From Cyclobacterium amurskyense (GTDB lineage Bacteria > Bacteroidota > Bacteroidia > Cytophagales > Cyclobacteriaceae), in the NCBI RefSeq assembly GCF_001050135.1, contig NZ_CP012040.1, positions 2,205,001 through 2,269,000 of the forward strand: a DNA stretch of 64,000 nt. Direction: 5' to 3'. The notes under the pieces are model-generated. The model searched no databases. It saw only the letters and a list, made by a program, of their open reading frames with translations, and was not told the origin of the DNA. The translations under genes were made by a program, and so were the position numbers. Positions 48,001-56,545 of the stretch are shown in pieces (position 1 is the first letter of the stretch; every line of letters begins with the position of its first letter).

Positions 48001-48061
48001 AAACACCCACGTTGAGCTTTCTGGCTACTTGGCCTAATCGCATCATTTTTTCTTCTGACAT
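45038..48061 (-). CDS. infB: Translation initiation factor IF-2
   Basis: A 1007-aa GTPase that places initiator tRNA on the 30S subunit. The N-terminal IF2_N helix domain (MRLGQVARKLNVGVSTIVES) is followed by a long Lys/Pro/Glu/Ala-rich linker (about 70-330) and a basic Gly-rich stretch. GTP-binding motifs are GHVDHGKTSLLD (near residue 510), DTPGHEAF and NKID. The C-terminal domains II-IV follow (VQVLGLGGAPQAGDVFKVYD, GYECGVSIKGFNDILEGD). The linker is long, as usual in Bacteroidota. It is last in the rimP-nusA-infB operon. Confidence 0.98.
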   Translation of the reverse strand: MSEEKMMRLGQVARKLNVGVSTIVESMAKKGFEVESNPNSKISSEHYNMLAKEFKSSAQEKEEASHLSIGKRHNENFTIKAESESEPEKEIKKPEPKKPVAPTPPVEDKKPVEKATDKISTEAPKLQGIKVLGKIDLDANKSKPKPEPVKEVAQPTPAKPVAEEPKKPAPKPEPKKEPEVKEEKHKPQVAAETKPEPTTPKPTPAPVIPEKPVEKAAAPKAEEKQKPAPAKAPEEKPAAATPKETTPAQSKPITEEKTTKEPEKPIEKTEDKVISAKADSLKGLTVLGKIELPKDKPKKKSKPVASSDERNKEKKKRPRKRIDNRPAKPADGARPTSPAGRGPGGSGQGGGARKGNNRGGVGRPAGRGQNPRFQKEEPTQKEIQDQIKQTLARLQGGGRSGGKNKNRRDKRSDRTKEVSETPEESKILRVTEFISANDLASLMDVSVNEVISVCMGLGMFVSINQRLDAEAITIIADEFNYDVEFTKTDEEETEVIEEESEDTLIERAPIVTIMGHVDHGKTSLLDYIRRAKVTHGEAGGITQHIGAYDVETKDGNKIAFLDTPGHEAFTAMRARGAKITDVAIIVIAADDNVMPQTKEAINHAQVAGVPMIFAINKIDRPNSNPERIKEELANMNLLVEDWGGKYQSQDISAKTGAGIDELLEKVLLESEILELKANPDKNAVGTVVEASLDKGRGYVSTVMVQAGTLHVGDTILAGQHYGRVKAMFDHLGKKLDAAGPSTPVQVLGLGGAPQAGDVFKVYDSEREAREIANSREQIQREQSLRTKKHITLDEIGRRLAIGSFKELNIIIKGDVDGSVEALSDSLLKLSKEEVNVNIIHHGVGQISESDVLLASASDAIILGFQVRPSVNAKRLAEQEEIEIRHYSIIYDAINQIKDAIEGMLEPEFEEVITGNIEVREVFKISKVGTVAGCYVTDGYINRKNKIRIIRDGIVIHEGEISALKRFKDDVSEVKYGYECGVSIKGFNDILEGDTFEGYKMEEVKRKK

Positions 48062-48131
48062 ACTAATACCTATTCCTGTATTTATAATAATGCAAATATA
48101 AAGGGGATAACGAATTATCTGTCGTTATTTG

Positions 48132-49376
48132 CTATTCAAATTCTTGTTTTAATATTTTAAATATATCGGCGATTGTTTCTTCTTCCAATTCAGTCCTTCT
48201 AAGAAGGTCCTCTTTGGTCAATGCCAACACACTTTTCGCGGTATCTAAACCTGTTTTTTTCAACTCCTCTAATACCCAACTCTCAATTTCGTCAGAAAAT
48301 TCAGATAGATCAACATCTTCTTCATCCTCATAACCTGATAGTTCACGGAATACGTCAATTTCATATCCTACCAATCTACTGGCAAGTCTGATATTAAATC
48401 CACCTTTACCTATGGCTAGAGAAACCTGATCAGGCTTCAAATATACCGAAATCCTTTTGGCTTCTTCATTCACTTGAAGTGAAGTTACCTTTGCAGGACT
48501 TAACGCTCTGGAAACATACAAGTCAAGATTGTCCGTATAATTGATAACATCGATGTTCTCATTTTGTAGTTCTCTAACTACAGCATGGATTCTGCTACCT
48601 TTCATACCTACACAAGCTCCAACAGGATCGATACGGTCGTCATAAGACTCTACCGCTACCTTGGCCCTGTCACCTGGTTCCCTTACTATTTTCTTAATGG
48701 TAATAAGTCCATCATATACTTCAGGTACTTCATTCTCAAACAACCTTTCAAGGAAGATTGGTGAAGTTCTTGAAAGGATAATTCTTGGGTTACCATTGAT
48801 CATCTCCACTTTGTGAACAATTGCCCGGACAGTATCTCCCTTTCTAAACCTGTCCTTCGGTATTTGCTCTGATTTTGGCATGATCAATTCATTGCCTTCA
48901 GCATCCATAAGTAGAATTTCTCTACCTAGTATCTGATAAACTTCTGCAGTTATAATCTCACTTACCAGCTCCTCATATTGTTGGAAAAGCAAATCCTTCT
49001 CCAAATCTTTGATCCTCTGGATAAGTGTTTGTCTGGCCATCATCACTGCTCTGCGACCAAAATCTTCTAATTCTATTTTTTCATAAGTCTCTTCACCTAT
49101 CTCAAAATCAGGTTCAATCTTCTTGGCTTCCGCCAAACTGATCTTGTCATGATCCCAGATGTCTTCAGAATTGTCGTCAACGATCTGTCTAATCCTTACG
49201 ATTTCTAAATCACCCTTGTCCGCATTGATGATCACATCAAAGTTTTCATCAGTTTCATACTTTTTACGAATCATCGCCCTAAATACATCTTCGAGAATGC
49301 GGATCATTGTTGGTCGATCCACATTTTTTGATCTTGCAAACTCTGCAAATGATTCAATCAGAATTTTAGCATCCAT
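48132..49376 (-). CDS. nusA: Transcription termination/antitermination factor NusA
   Basis: A 414-aa RNA-polymerase-binding factor. The N-terminal domain (about 1-125: SKNVDRPTMIRILEDVFRAM-like helix) is followed by an S1 domain (about 135-200) and two KH RNA-binding domains (VAVESYDDRIDPVGACVGMK, then AIGKGGFNIRLASRLVGYEI). A short C-terminal helix-hairpin-helix follows (LALTKEDLLRRTELEEETI). It lacks the duplicated acidic repeats of the 495-aa E. coli protein, which is normal outside Proteobacteria. It sits between rimP and infB in the conserved order. Confidence 0.98.
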   Translation of the reverse strand: MDAKILIESFAEFARSKNVDRPTMIRILEDVFRAMIRKKYETDENFDVIINADKGDLEIVRIRQIVDDNSEDIWDHDKISLAEAKKIEPDFEIGEETYEKIELEDFGRRAVMMARQTLIQRIKDLEKDLLFQQYEELVSEIITAEVYQILGREILLMDAEGNELIMPKSEQIPKDRFRKGDTVRAIVHKVEMINGNPRIILSRTSPIFLERLFENEVPEVYDGLITIKKIVREPGDRAKVAVESYDDRIDPVGACVGMKGSRIHAVVRELQNENIDVINYTDNLDLYVSRALSPAKVTSLQVNEEAKRISVYLKPDQVSLAIGKGGFNIRLASRLVGYEIDVFRELSGYEDEEDVDLSEFSDEIESWVLEELKKTGLDTAKSVLALTKEDLLRRTELEEETIADIFKILKQEFE

Positions 49377-49381
49377 TGTTT

Positions 49382-49852
49382 TTATTTGAAAGAGACTAAT
49401 ACTATTGATTTCTTTATTTGGTCAAAAGGTATGCTGAGAGGTTCTTCAACAAACTTTTTGCCCTTTTCTTTTTTCTTCACCATTATCTGAATAGCCCTCT
49501 GGTCTACTTCAGTGAGTTTTCCTTCCTTTTCCTCGCCCTCTTCTAGGGTTACTTTCAAGTTGCGGCCAATATTTTTTTCGTATTGCCTTCTTGAACTTAA
49601 CGGAAAATCCACTCCTGGGGATGAAACCTCCATTACATATGCAGTGTCCATCAGCTCTTTAGCTTCAACCTCCTCGCCAACGGCCCTGCTAACCAAAGCA
49701 CAAGTATCAATATTGATGCCGTGGTCAGCATCAATTAATATATGTAAAGATTTTTTATTACCCTTCTCCACAATTTGTACATCTACGACAAAATGGCTGC
49801 TGTCAGGCAGGTGTTTTTCCACTATTTCTTCTATCGTTTGCCTCAAATCCAT
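49382..49852 (-). CDS. rimP: Ribosome maturation factor RimP
   Basis: A protein of about 156 aa needed for 30S subunit assembly. The frame is open from 49888, but the Met at 49852 (MDLRQTIEEIVEKHL) starts the family domain, so I choose it. VLIDADHGINIDTCALVSRA (near 50) and YVMEVSSPGVDFPLSSRRQY (near 80) are the two RimP signatures. The C-terminal SH3-like domain follows. It heads the rimP-nusA-infB operon, 5 bases before nusA, and diverges from cysS. Confidence 0.95.
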   Translation of the reverse strand: MDLRQTIEEIVEKHLPDSSHFVVDVQIVEKGNKKSLHILIDADHGINIDTCALVSRAVGEEVEAKELMDTAYVMEVSSPGVDFPLSSRRQYEKNIGRNLKVTLEEGEEKEGKLTEVDQRAIQIMVKKKEKGKKFVEEPLSIPFDQIKKSIVLVSFK

Positions 49853-49906
49853 ATCTTTTTGCTTACTTGCTTTTGGTTTTTGTCCCAAAAATGATCAATA
49901 AATGAA

Positions 49907-49929
49907 AGAGGGGACTGTGTGTCCCCTCT
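49907..49929. other. Hairpin in the rimP-cysS divergent spacer
   Basis: AGAGGGGAC pairs perfectly with GTCCCCTCT around TGTGT. It sits between two divergent genes, so termination is not expected. It may be a leader structure of the rimP transcript. Confidence 0.5.
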
Positions 49930-50010
49930 GTTGTCATGAATTAACTCAGGCACAAATGTAATAAAATTATTTTCCTAAAAAAAGTATTGAAAGTTTGATA
50001 AATTTGCCCC

Positions 50011-51507
50011 ATGCAATCAAAAAAGTTAAAAATATACAATACCCTTTCCAGAACTAAAGAAATATTTGAACCGATTAGCAGCCCAAATGTAGGGATGTAT
50101 GTCTGTGGACCCACGGTTTATGGAGATGCTCACCTTGGTCATGCAAGGGCAGCTGTGTCTTTTGATATTGTTTTTAGGTACCTAAGATTTTTGGATTATA
50201 AAGTTCGGTATGTCCGAAATATTACTGATGTGGGTCATTTAGAAGCAGATGCTGACGATGGGGAAGACAAAATTGCCAAAAAAGCCAAGCTCGAACAATT
50301 GGAACCAATGGAGGTGGCACAACAATATGCCTCTTCCTACCATAGAGATATGGAAATGTTGAATACCCATAAACCAAGCATAGAACCTCGTGCTACTGGT
50401 CACATTCCTGAGCAAATAAAACTTATAGAAGAGATTATTGCCAATGGCCTGGCTTACGAGGTAAATGGCAGTGTGTATTTCGATGTTTTGAAATACAATA
50501 AGGAGGAAAAACAATACGGTGTCTTGTCCGGCAGGGTGGTCGATGAATTAATGAGTGGAAGTAGGGAACTAGATGGACAGTCTGAAAAGAGAAATCCTGT
50601 AGATTTTGCCCTATGGAAAAAAGCTTCTCCAGAACACCTGATGCGTTGGGATTCAAAATGGAGCGTGGGCTTCCCGGGTTGGCACCTAGAGTGTACGGCC
50701 ATGAGTTCCAAATACCTTGGTGAGCAATTTGATATCCACGGTGGTGGAATGGACCTGATGTTTCCGCATCACGAATGTGAAATCGCGCAAAGCAATGCAA
50801 GCCATCATACCGACCCGGCTAAGTATTGGATGCACAACAATATGATTACCATCAATGGGCAAAAGATGGGTAAATCCCTTGGGAATTTTATTACCCTTCA
50901 GCAATTGTTCAATGGGGATCATGACAAGTTGGAACAGGCCTATAGTCCCATGACGGTGCGGTATTTTATCTTGACGGCCCATTACCGTTCTACCCTTGAT
51001 TTTTCCAATCAAGCCCTGCAGGCAGCCCAAAAAGGGTATAAAAAATTGATCAATGGACTTAGAATAGCTTCGCAAATTCAATATAAGGCTGATCCTGAGA
51101 TTCTTGTGGATGAGAAGAATGTGGAACAAATAGAAAAGAGTATTGCTGCTGCTTTTGATGCCATGAATGATGATTTCAATACCGCACAGGCCATAGGTCA
51201 TCTCTTTAATCTGTTGAAAAAAATCAATAGCCTATATACGGGACAATTGCATTCTGCTCAACTTGGAAAAGATGTATTTGATAAATTGATTCAGACTTTT
51301 AATGTGTTTATTACTGAAATTCTTGGCTTGGTAGAAGAGAAGGGAGACAATCAGGATGAACTATTGAAAGTGATCATTGACTTGTATAGCAAAGCCAAAA
51401 CGGCGCGAGATTACCAGAAAGTGGATGAGATCAGGGCTGGATTAAAAGGATTGGGAGTGATAATTAAAGATATGAAGCATGGTGTGGATTGGGCTTATGA
51501 AGAATAA
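50011..51507 (+). CDS. cysS: Cysteinyl-tRNA synthetase
   Basis: A 498-aa class I synthetase charging tRNA-Cys. The zinc-binding and HIGH region CGPTVYGDAHLGHARAA (near residue 28), the second zinc cluster WHLECTAMS with HHECEIAQS (near 230-260), and the KMSKS-type loop KMGKSLGNF (near 290) are intact. The C-terminal anticodon-binding helical domain follows. The start ATG at 50011 lies close after a TAAATTTG box, which suggests a very short leader. The next gene overlaps its end by 11 bases. Confidence 0.97.
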   Translation: MQSKKLKIYNTLSRTKEIFEPISSPNVGMYVCGPTVYGDAHLGHARAAVSFDIVFRYLRFLDYKVRYVRNITDVGHLEADADDGEDKIAKKAKLEQLEPMEVAQQYASSYHRDMEMLNTHKPSIEPRATGHIPEQIKLIEEIIANGLAYEVNGSVYFDVLKYNKEEKQYGVLSGRVVDELMSGSRELDGQSEKRNPVDFALWKKASPEHLMRWDSKWSVGFPGWHLECTAMSSKYLGEQFDIHGGGMDLMFPHHECEIAQSNASHHTDPAKYWMHNNMITINGQKMGKSLGNFITLQQLFNGDHDKLEQAYSPMTVRYFILTAHYRSTLDFSNQALQAAQKGYKKLINGLRIASQIQYKADPEILVDEKNVEQIEKSIAAAFDAMNDDFNTAQAIGHLFNLLKKINSLYTGQLHSAQLGKDVFDKLIQTFNVFITEILGLVEEKGDNQDELLKVIIDLYSKAKTARDYQKVDEIRAGLKGLGVIIKDMKHGVDWAYEE

Positions 51508-52486
51508 TATAAGTACAGGTTTATTCCTGGGCTTGCTGCTTTTGGTAGCTGCCTGTGGGGATAAACCCAGTAACGAGAGTAAAACCGAGGCGGTAATAAG
51601 CTATCAGCAGGCCCCGGACTTTAATGCCGATTCGGCCTATCATTATATACAGCAACAGGTGGACTTTGGTCCCAGGGTACCCAATTCGGAAGCCCATAAG
51701 GCGGCTGGAGATTGGATGGTAAATAAGCTGAAAAGTTTTGGGCTGAGTGTGACCGAACAGACTTTTAAAGACAAAACTTACGATGGAATAGAACTCCAAT
51801 TGAGGAATATTATCGGAAGTTATAAGCCGGAAGCGAGCAAGAGGATATTATTGGGGGCACACTGGGATACCAGGAGGATAGCCGATAAGGACACGGAGCG
51901 ATTGGATGAGCCAATAGATGGAGCCAATGATGGCGCAAGTGGTGTAGCTGTTTTGCTCGAAATAGCCCGTGTGTTGCATACGGATAGCTTGCAGCCCGAT
52001 GTAGGGATTGATTTTATTTTCTTCGATGGGGAAGATGATGGAGAGCCTGAACACAGGAATTTCCGCGACAATAGCCAAATATGGTGGTGTCTTGGGTCTC
52101 AATATTGGTCCACAACTCCTCATGTAAAAGGCTATTCTGCCTATTATGGTATCCTTGTGGACATGGTAGGTGGAAAAAATGCAAGGTTTTATAAAGAAGG
52201 CTATTCTGTACAATTTGCCAAAAACATAGTAGACAAGGTGTGGACTCAGGCCCATCATTTGGGTTTTGGAGATTTCTTCCAAATGCGAAATGCAGAGCCC
52301 ATCACAGACGACCATCTTTTTGTCAATCAGAACGCCAATATTCCTATGATCAATATTATTGATTTTAGCCCTGATTTTGGTTTTGGACATTATCACCATA
52401 CCCATAAGGACAATATGGAGATCATAGACAAGAAGACCCTTTCCGTGGTTGGGCAAACTGTTTTGTTTACGCTTTTTCAAGAATAA
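51497..52486 (+). CDS. M28-family metallopeptidase / glutaminyl-cyclase-like lipoprotein
   Basis: A lipoprotein of about 329 aa. The ATG at 51497 (MKNNISTGLFLGLLLLVAAC) is chosen over 51479 because it starts the signal peptide directly and the Cys fits a lipobox. Zinc ligands typical of M28 are visible: GAHWDTRR (His, near 120), DGANDGASG (Asp), DFIFFDGEDDG (Glu/Asp) and YHHTHKDN (His, near 300). The DFG-like spacing and W-x-x-Q-x-x-S segment (WCLGSQYWS) favour the glutaminyl-peptide cyclotransferase branch. It overlaps cysS by 11 bases and precedes galK by 27. Confidence 0.9.
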   Translation: MKNNISTGLFLGLLLLVAACGDKPSNESKTEAVISYQQAPDFNADSAYHYIQQQVDFGPRVPNSEAHKAAGDWMVNKLKSFGLSVTEQTFKDKTYDGIELQLRNIIGSYKPEASKRILLGAHWDTRRIADKDTERLDEPIDGANDGASGVAVLLEIARVLHTDSLQPDVGIDFIFFDGEDDGEPEHRNFRDNSQIWWCLGSQYWSTTPHVKGYSAYYGILVDMVGGKNARFYKEGYSVQFAKNIVDKVWTQAHHLGFGDFFQMRNAEPITDDHLFVNQNANIPMINIIDFSPDFGFGHYHHTHKDNMEIIDKKTLSVVGQTVLFTLFQE

Positions 52487-52513
52487 TACTATTAATATAA
52501 CGCTTCATTCCAG

Positions 52514-53668
52514 ATGACCATTCCAGAACTTATCTCAAAAACCTTCGAGGAAAAGTACCAAGAAAGCCCCTTGATTGTCCGTTCTCCGGGAAGGATCAAC
52601 CTTATCGGTGAGCATACCGATTACAATGAGGGTTTTGTGTTGCCTGCGGCCATTGACAAGTCCATCTACCTTGGCTTTGCCAAAAATAGCAGCAGAAATT
52701 GTCGTGTTTTCTCCCTTGATTTTCAAGAAGAAATGACTTTTTCACTGGATGACTTGAAACCTGCCAAAGGTTGGGTAAATTTTGTGATGGGCGTGGCCAA
52801 TGCCATTCAGAAGTCCGGTAAAAAGCTGGAAGGCTTTGACTGTGTATTTGGTGGGGACATTCCTATAGGGGCAGGACTTTCTTCATCTGCCGCTTTGGAA
52901 AATGGTGTAGGCTTTGGCCTGAATCAGTTGTTTGATTTAAAGTTGGAAAGGCTGGAATTACTGAAATTTTCCCAACAGGCCGAACATGAATTTGTAGGCG
53001 TAAAATGTGGGATCATGGACATGTTTGCTTCCATGATGGGCAAAAAAGACCAGGTCATCCGTCTGGATTGCCGTTCTTTGGAGCATTCCTATTTCCCTTT
53101 GGAATTGGGGGACTACCAATTGATCCTATGCAATACCAAAGTGGCCCATTCCCTGGCTGAATCTGCCTATAACCAAAGGAGGGAGGAATGTCAGGAAGGC
53201 GTAAGTCAGGTCAAGAAACATTTTCCAGAGGTGAAAAGCCTTCGAGACATAAGCCTATCAATGCTGGACAAGGCAAAGGGGGAAATGTCCGCTGTGGTTT
53301 ACAAGCGTTGTGCCTATGTGATTGAGGAAAATGAACGCCTGATAAAAACCTGTGAGGCCCTGGACAAGCAGGACCTGGAGGGGGTAGGACAATTTCTCTA
53401 TGGCTCGCATGATGGACTTTCCATAGATTATGAAGTGAGTTGTCCCGAACTAGATTTTTTGGTGGATTATACCCGGGAATTGCCCCATGTATTGGGCGCC
53501 AGAATGATGGGTGGTGGATTTGGAGGATGTACCCTAAACCTGATCAAGAAAACCGATAAAAATGAATTTATAGCCGCCATTTCAGCCGCCTATGCCCACA
53601 AATTCAACCGGCAAATGGAAAGCTATGAGGTAAATGTAGCTGATGGTACGGGGCTTATCAATTTATAG
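52514..53668 (+). CDS. galK: Galactokinase
   Basis: A 384-aa GHMP kinase phosphorylating galactose at C1 for the Leloir pathway. The galactokinase signature GRINLIGEHTDYNEGFVLP (near residue 25), the GHMP phosphate loop PIGAGLSSSAALENGVGFGL (near 117), the catalytic Asp in KCGIMDMFASMMG (near 170) and MMGGGFGGCTLNLI near the end are all present. No other galactose genes are adjacent in the window. It may be the last gene of a cysS-M28-galK run. Confidence 0.96.
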   Translation: MTIPELISKTFEEKYQESPLIVRSPGRINLIGEHTDYNEGFVLPAAIDKSIYLGFAKNSSRNCRVFSLDFQEEMTFSLDDLKPAKGWVNFVMGVANAIQKSGKKLEGFDCVFGGDIPIGAGLSSSAALENGVGFGLNQLFDLKLERLELLKFSQQAEHEFVGVKCGIMDMFASMMGKKDQVIRLDCRSLEHSYFPLELGDYQLILCNTKVAHSLAESAYNQRREECQEGVSQVKKHFPEVKSLRDISLSMLDKAKGEMSAVVYKRCAYVIEENERLIKTCEALDKQDLEGVGQFLYGSHDGLSIDYEVSCPELDFLVDYTRELPHVLGARMMGGGFGGCTLNLIKKTDKNEFIAAISAAYAHKFNRQMESYEVNVADGTGLINL

Positions 53669-54362
53669 GTATTAGCAAAGCCTATGGGGTACTTCGGAAG
53701 AGGGGCAGGGTACATCCAAACCTACCCATTGGGGTTTATAACTCCAATTACTCCCCTTAAAACAGGGCTGGGGTACCTAAAACTGACAAGCTTGAATATT
53801 TTTTATTGAATTTTCCGGTTCAGAACTCATATTTTTCACCTTAAACCTGAAAAATTCGACCAAAAACTGACAAAAAACAGGGTAAAAACTGGAAAATATG
53901 ACAAAATTTCAGGAAAAGTCTTTGGATAAGGTCAAATTTTCCAGGTTCAGAAGTGGGGAGGGGTACTTCAGAACTCGATGATTTCAGCTTTTTTATTCAA
54001 GCTTCCACCTTTTAGGTGGAAATTATTAGGTTTAAGCTGATAATTATTAGCTTTTTGCCGGAAATTTCCACCTTTTTGGCAGCTTTTTTTAGGTTTTTAC
54101 CAAAGCATTTGACCAAAAACTGACAAGGGAGAAAGTTCAAAGTATAGAATTTCGGTAATACGCTGCTTTACATCAGTTTTTTGCTAGTTTTTTTAATTAA
54201 AATACACCCAAACTGCTTTAAAAGTAAGGAATCCTAATATAATTAATCTGTTTTGCCTAGATTCTTTGACCGAAATTCTTAATTTGACGAATAATTAGTA
54301 GAAAGGGTTGGGTTTATAATTGAGGTATAGGCAAATCCAAGGTTAAATATGAGAATTGACAA
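53669..54362. other. Repeat-rich A/T spacer ahead of the accessory region
   Basis: No gene is visible in 694 bases. The sequence has internal near-repeats: GGGGTACTTC at 53687 and 53956, and GACCAAAAACTGACAA at about 53858 and 54112. CCACCTTTTAGGTGG (54006-54020) forms an inverted repeat, with related TTCCACCTTTTTGG near 54066. The upstream half looks like decayed duplications rather than a promoter. The last 150 bases precede tcmP. Confidence 0.5.
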
Positions 54363-55490
54363 ATGGTTAGAGAAGCAAAAAAAAAGAAAGGATTAACCAG
54401 AGATTTACACATAAGACCATTTGATGATGGAACAATTGCAAAACTTGATCTATTCAGATTCTACATAAGGGAATGGCTACCTGTGTTTATTTCGGCGAGA
54501 ACAATCTACTGGAATACAATTAATATTTATGATTTTTTCGCTGGGCCTGGTAAAGATAAAAACGGAGTTTCTGGTACACCATTTATAATCTTGGAAGAAC
54601 TTGAGCCTTATTGTGATATCATAATAAGCAAAGGACTAAAAGTAAATCTATACTTTAACGAATATGATAGAGAGAAATGTGCATTGCTAATTGAAAGTCT
54701 TGGTGAGAAAACAAATCTATTTCCTGTCCTAATTGAAACCGATTCATTAGATTTTGTCGAATCGTTTAACAAAAAGTATAATTCTCTACTTGGAAAAGAT
54801 AATGCCAATCTATTGTTCTTCGATCAAACTGGTATAAAGCAAATTAATCCTGAAAGGTTTAAACAAGTAGTAAGTATTAAAAGAACAGACTTTCTATTCT
54901 TTATTTCATCATCAACGATTAAACGTTTTCCAGATCACCCAGCAATTGCTAAATATATTAAACTCAGTACAAAAGAAGTTGAAAACACTCCCTATCACAA
55001 AATTCACAATCTTGTCTTAGAATATTACAAATCTCTCATTCCTCCTAACAAAGAGTATTATTTAGCACCATTTTCCATAAAGAAGAATGCTGGATTGTAT
55101 GGAATAATATTTGGAAGCAATAATGTTTTAGGAATAGAAAAATTTCTAAATTCAGCATGGAAGATTGATCCTGATCGAGGAACTGCAAACTTTGATATTG
55201 ACAACGACAATATCATTCCCGGACAAGGAAACTTATTTACTGGCACAATTGAGCGACCTAAAAAGGTTGAATTATTTGAAAGTAATCTAAAGAGATTTAT
55301 AAAGAACAAAACTCTAAGCACGGACAAATCAGTTTATCTATTTACTTTGAACTCTGGAATGAAGATACCTTTTGCAAGGTCGGTAATAAACAAAATGATT
55401 AAACGAAATGAAATAGCTTCTGATACGTTTAATTTAAGTAACAAGGTTTGTAAGAAGAATGCAATAATTAAAACCATAAACGTAAAGTAA
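54363..55490 (+). CDS. tcmP: Three-Cys-motif partner protein TcmP
   Basis: A 375-aa protein of the TcmP family, defined by its constant pairing with a three-Cys-motif (DUF5131) protein. The front half reads like a degenerate methyltransferase fold: NIYDFFAGPGKDKNGVSGTP near residue 58, an acidic YFNEYDREKC near 98, and LLFFDQTGIKQINPERF near 155, where relatives often have D-P-x-G. Whether it methylates anything is not known. Its stop overlaps the next start by one base (TAATG), so the two proteins are made together. This pair sits at the upstream edge of the cassette-like array. Confidence 0.85.
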   Translation: MVREAKKKKGLTRDLHIRPFDDGTIAKLDLFRFYIREWLPVFISARTIYWNTINIYDFFAGPGKDKNGVSGTPFIILEELEPYCDIIISKGLKVNLYFNEYDREKCALLIESLGEKTNLFPVLIETDSLDFVESFNKKYNSLLGKDNANLLFFDQTGIKQINPERFKQVVSIKRTDFLFFISSSTIKRFPDHPAIAKYIKLSTKEVENTPYHKIHNLVLEYYKSLIPPNKEYYLAPFSIKKNAGLYGIIFGSNNVLGIEKFLNSAWKIDPDRGTANFDIDNDNIIPGQGNLFTGTIERPKKVELFESNLKRFIKNKTLSTDKSVYLFTLNSGMKIPFARSVINKMIKRNEIASDTFNLSNKVCKKNAIIKTINVK

Positions 55491-56215
55491 TGGCGCAATC
55501 ATCAATTGAATGGACAGAAATGACTTGGAACCCAACAACGGGCTGCACAAAAATCTCCCAAGGGTGTAAATTTTGTTATGCTGAAATTATGTCTAAGCGA
55601 TTACAAGCTATGGGTATTCAGAAATATAAAGACAATTTTAAAGTAACAATTCATCCAAACGAACTTAAAACACCGTATAAATGGAAGAAATCTAAAATAG
55701 TATTTGTTAACTCAATGAGTGATTTGTTCCATGAAGCAGTGCCTTTAAGTTTTATACAGCAAGTATTTGAGGTTATGAGAGACAATCCTCAACATGTCTT
55801 TCAAGTTTTGACTAAACGAGCAGAAAGGCTTCTAGAATTAAATAAAGAACTGAAATGGTCTCATAACATATGGATGGGAGTTTCTGTAGAAGATGAAACG
55901 GTCAAAGAAAGAATAAAAATGCTGCGAAAAACTCATGCAAAGGTTAAATTCTTATCTTTAGAGCCTTTGATCGGGCCTTTAAAAAGGCTAAATCTAAAAA
56001 AATTAGACTGGGTTATAGTAGGAGGTGAAAGTGGACATAAGCCACGTCCTATGAATCCAGATTGGGTCTTAGATATTCAGGAGCAATGTGAAAAATCAGG
56101 AGTTGCATTTTTCTTCAAGCAATGGGGAGGAAAAAACAAGAAGAAAAATGGTAGAGAACTGAATGGCAGAACTTATGATCAAATGCCAGAAATTGATTTG
56201 CAACATAGTGTGTAG
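55490..56215 (+). CDS. DUF5131 (phage Gp37/Gp68-like) three-Cys-motif protein
   Basis: A 241-aa protein with the motif C-x6-C-x2-C-Y-A near residues 19-30 (TTGCTKISQGCKFCYAE), which probably holds an iron-sulfur cluster in a radical-SAM-like barrel. IVFVNSMSDLFHEAVP near 76, VFQVLTKRAERLLELN near 105, WMGVSVEDE near 129 and WVIVGGESGHKPRPMNPDWV near 180 are diagnostic of the Gp37/Gp68 family. It is found in phages and mobile regions, function unknown. The pairing with TcmP is the conserved genomic association. Confidence 0.9.
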   Translation: MAQSSIEWTEMTWNPTTGCTKISQGCKFCYAEIMSKRLQAMGIQKYKDNFKVTIHPNELKTPYKWKKSKIVFVNSMSDLFHEAVPLSFIQQVFEVMRDNPQHVFQVLTKRAERLLELNKELKWSHNIWMGVSVEDETVKERIKMLRKTHAKVKFLSLEPLIGPLKRLNLKKLDWVIVGGESGHKPRPMNPDWVLDIQEQCEKSGVAFFFKQWGGKNKKKNGRELNGRTYDQMPEIDLQHSV

Positions 56216-56259
56216 ATAGATCCACTCTATAATTTTCTCCACATACCACAGAAACGTTT

Positions 56260-56524
56260 GTGTGCCACAAAATTTTGGTAATCCAGTAGATGTAAATCCT
56301 AACTAAATAATTTGCTGTTCATTTAGAAGAGTTCCCGACCGTTAAAACAGTGAGGGTTTCGTTGAAGCTCGGTAAGAGTAATGATGGAAAATAAAGAAGG
56401 CTATCGACAAGCCGTATGAGGGAAAAGTTCACATACGGTTTGATGAAAGGTTACTGATTCTCTGCTCCTTAATTATTATCTTTATAGGTAATTAAATATG
56501 GTAGGCTCTTAGGCTCTACTCTAC
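56260..56524 (+). mobile_element. Group II intron-like structured repeat, copy A
   Basis: It begins GTGTGCC at 56260 and has the best-preserved 3' half of the family. A 33-nt domain V-like hairpin lies at 56409-56441: AAGCCGTA pairs with TACGGTTT, the AGC triad is present, there is a two-base bulge, and the tip is a GGAAAA-type loop. A domain VI-like tail ending CTACTCTAC at 56524 follows, with the shared ATCTTTATAGGTA box. The upstream 35-nt hairpin of copies B-D is absent here and the 5' part is diverged. No reverse transcriptase frame is present. The HNH gene starts 21 bases after its end. Confidence 0.65.
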
Positions 56525-56545
56525 GGCACAAGAAAAAAAGAAAAA

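Noticed and set aside
49907..49929. Terminator between rimP and cysS
   Set aside because: The two genes diverge, so no transcript should end there, and there is no T tract on either side.
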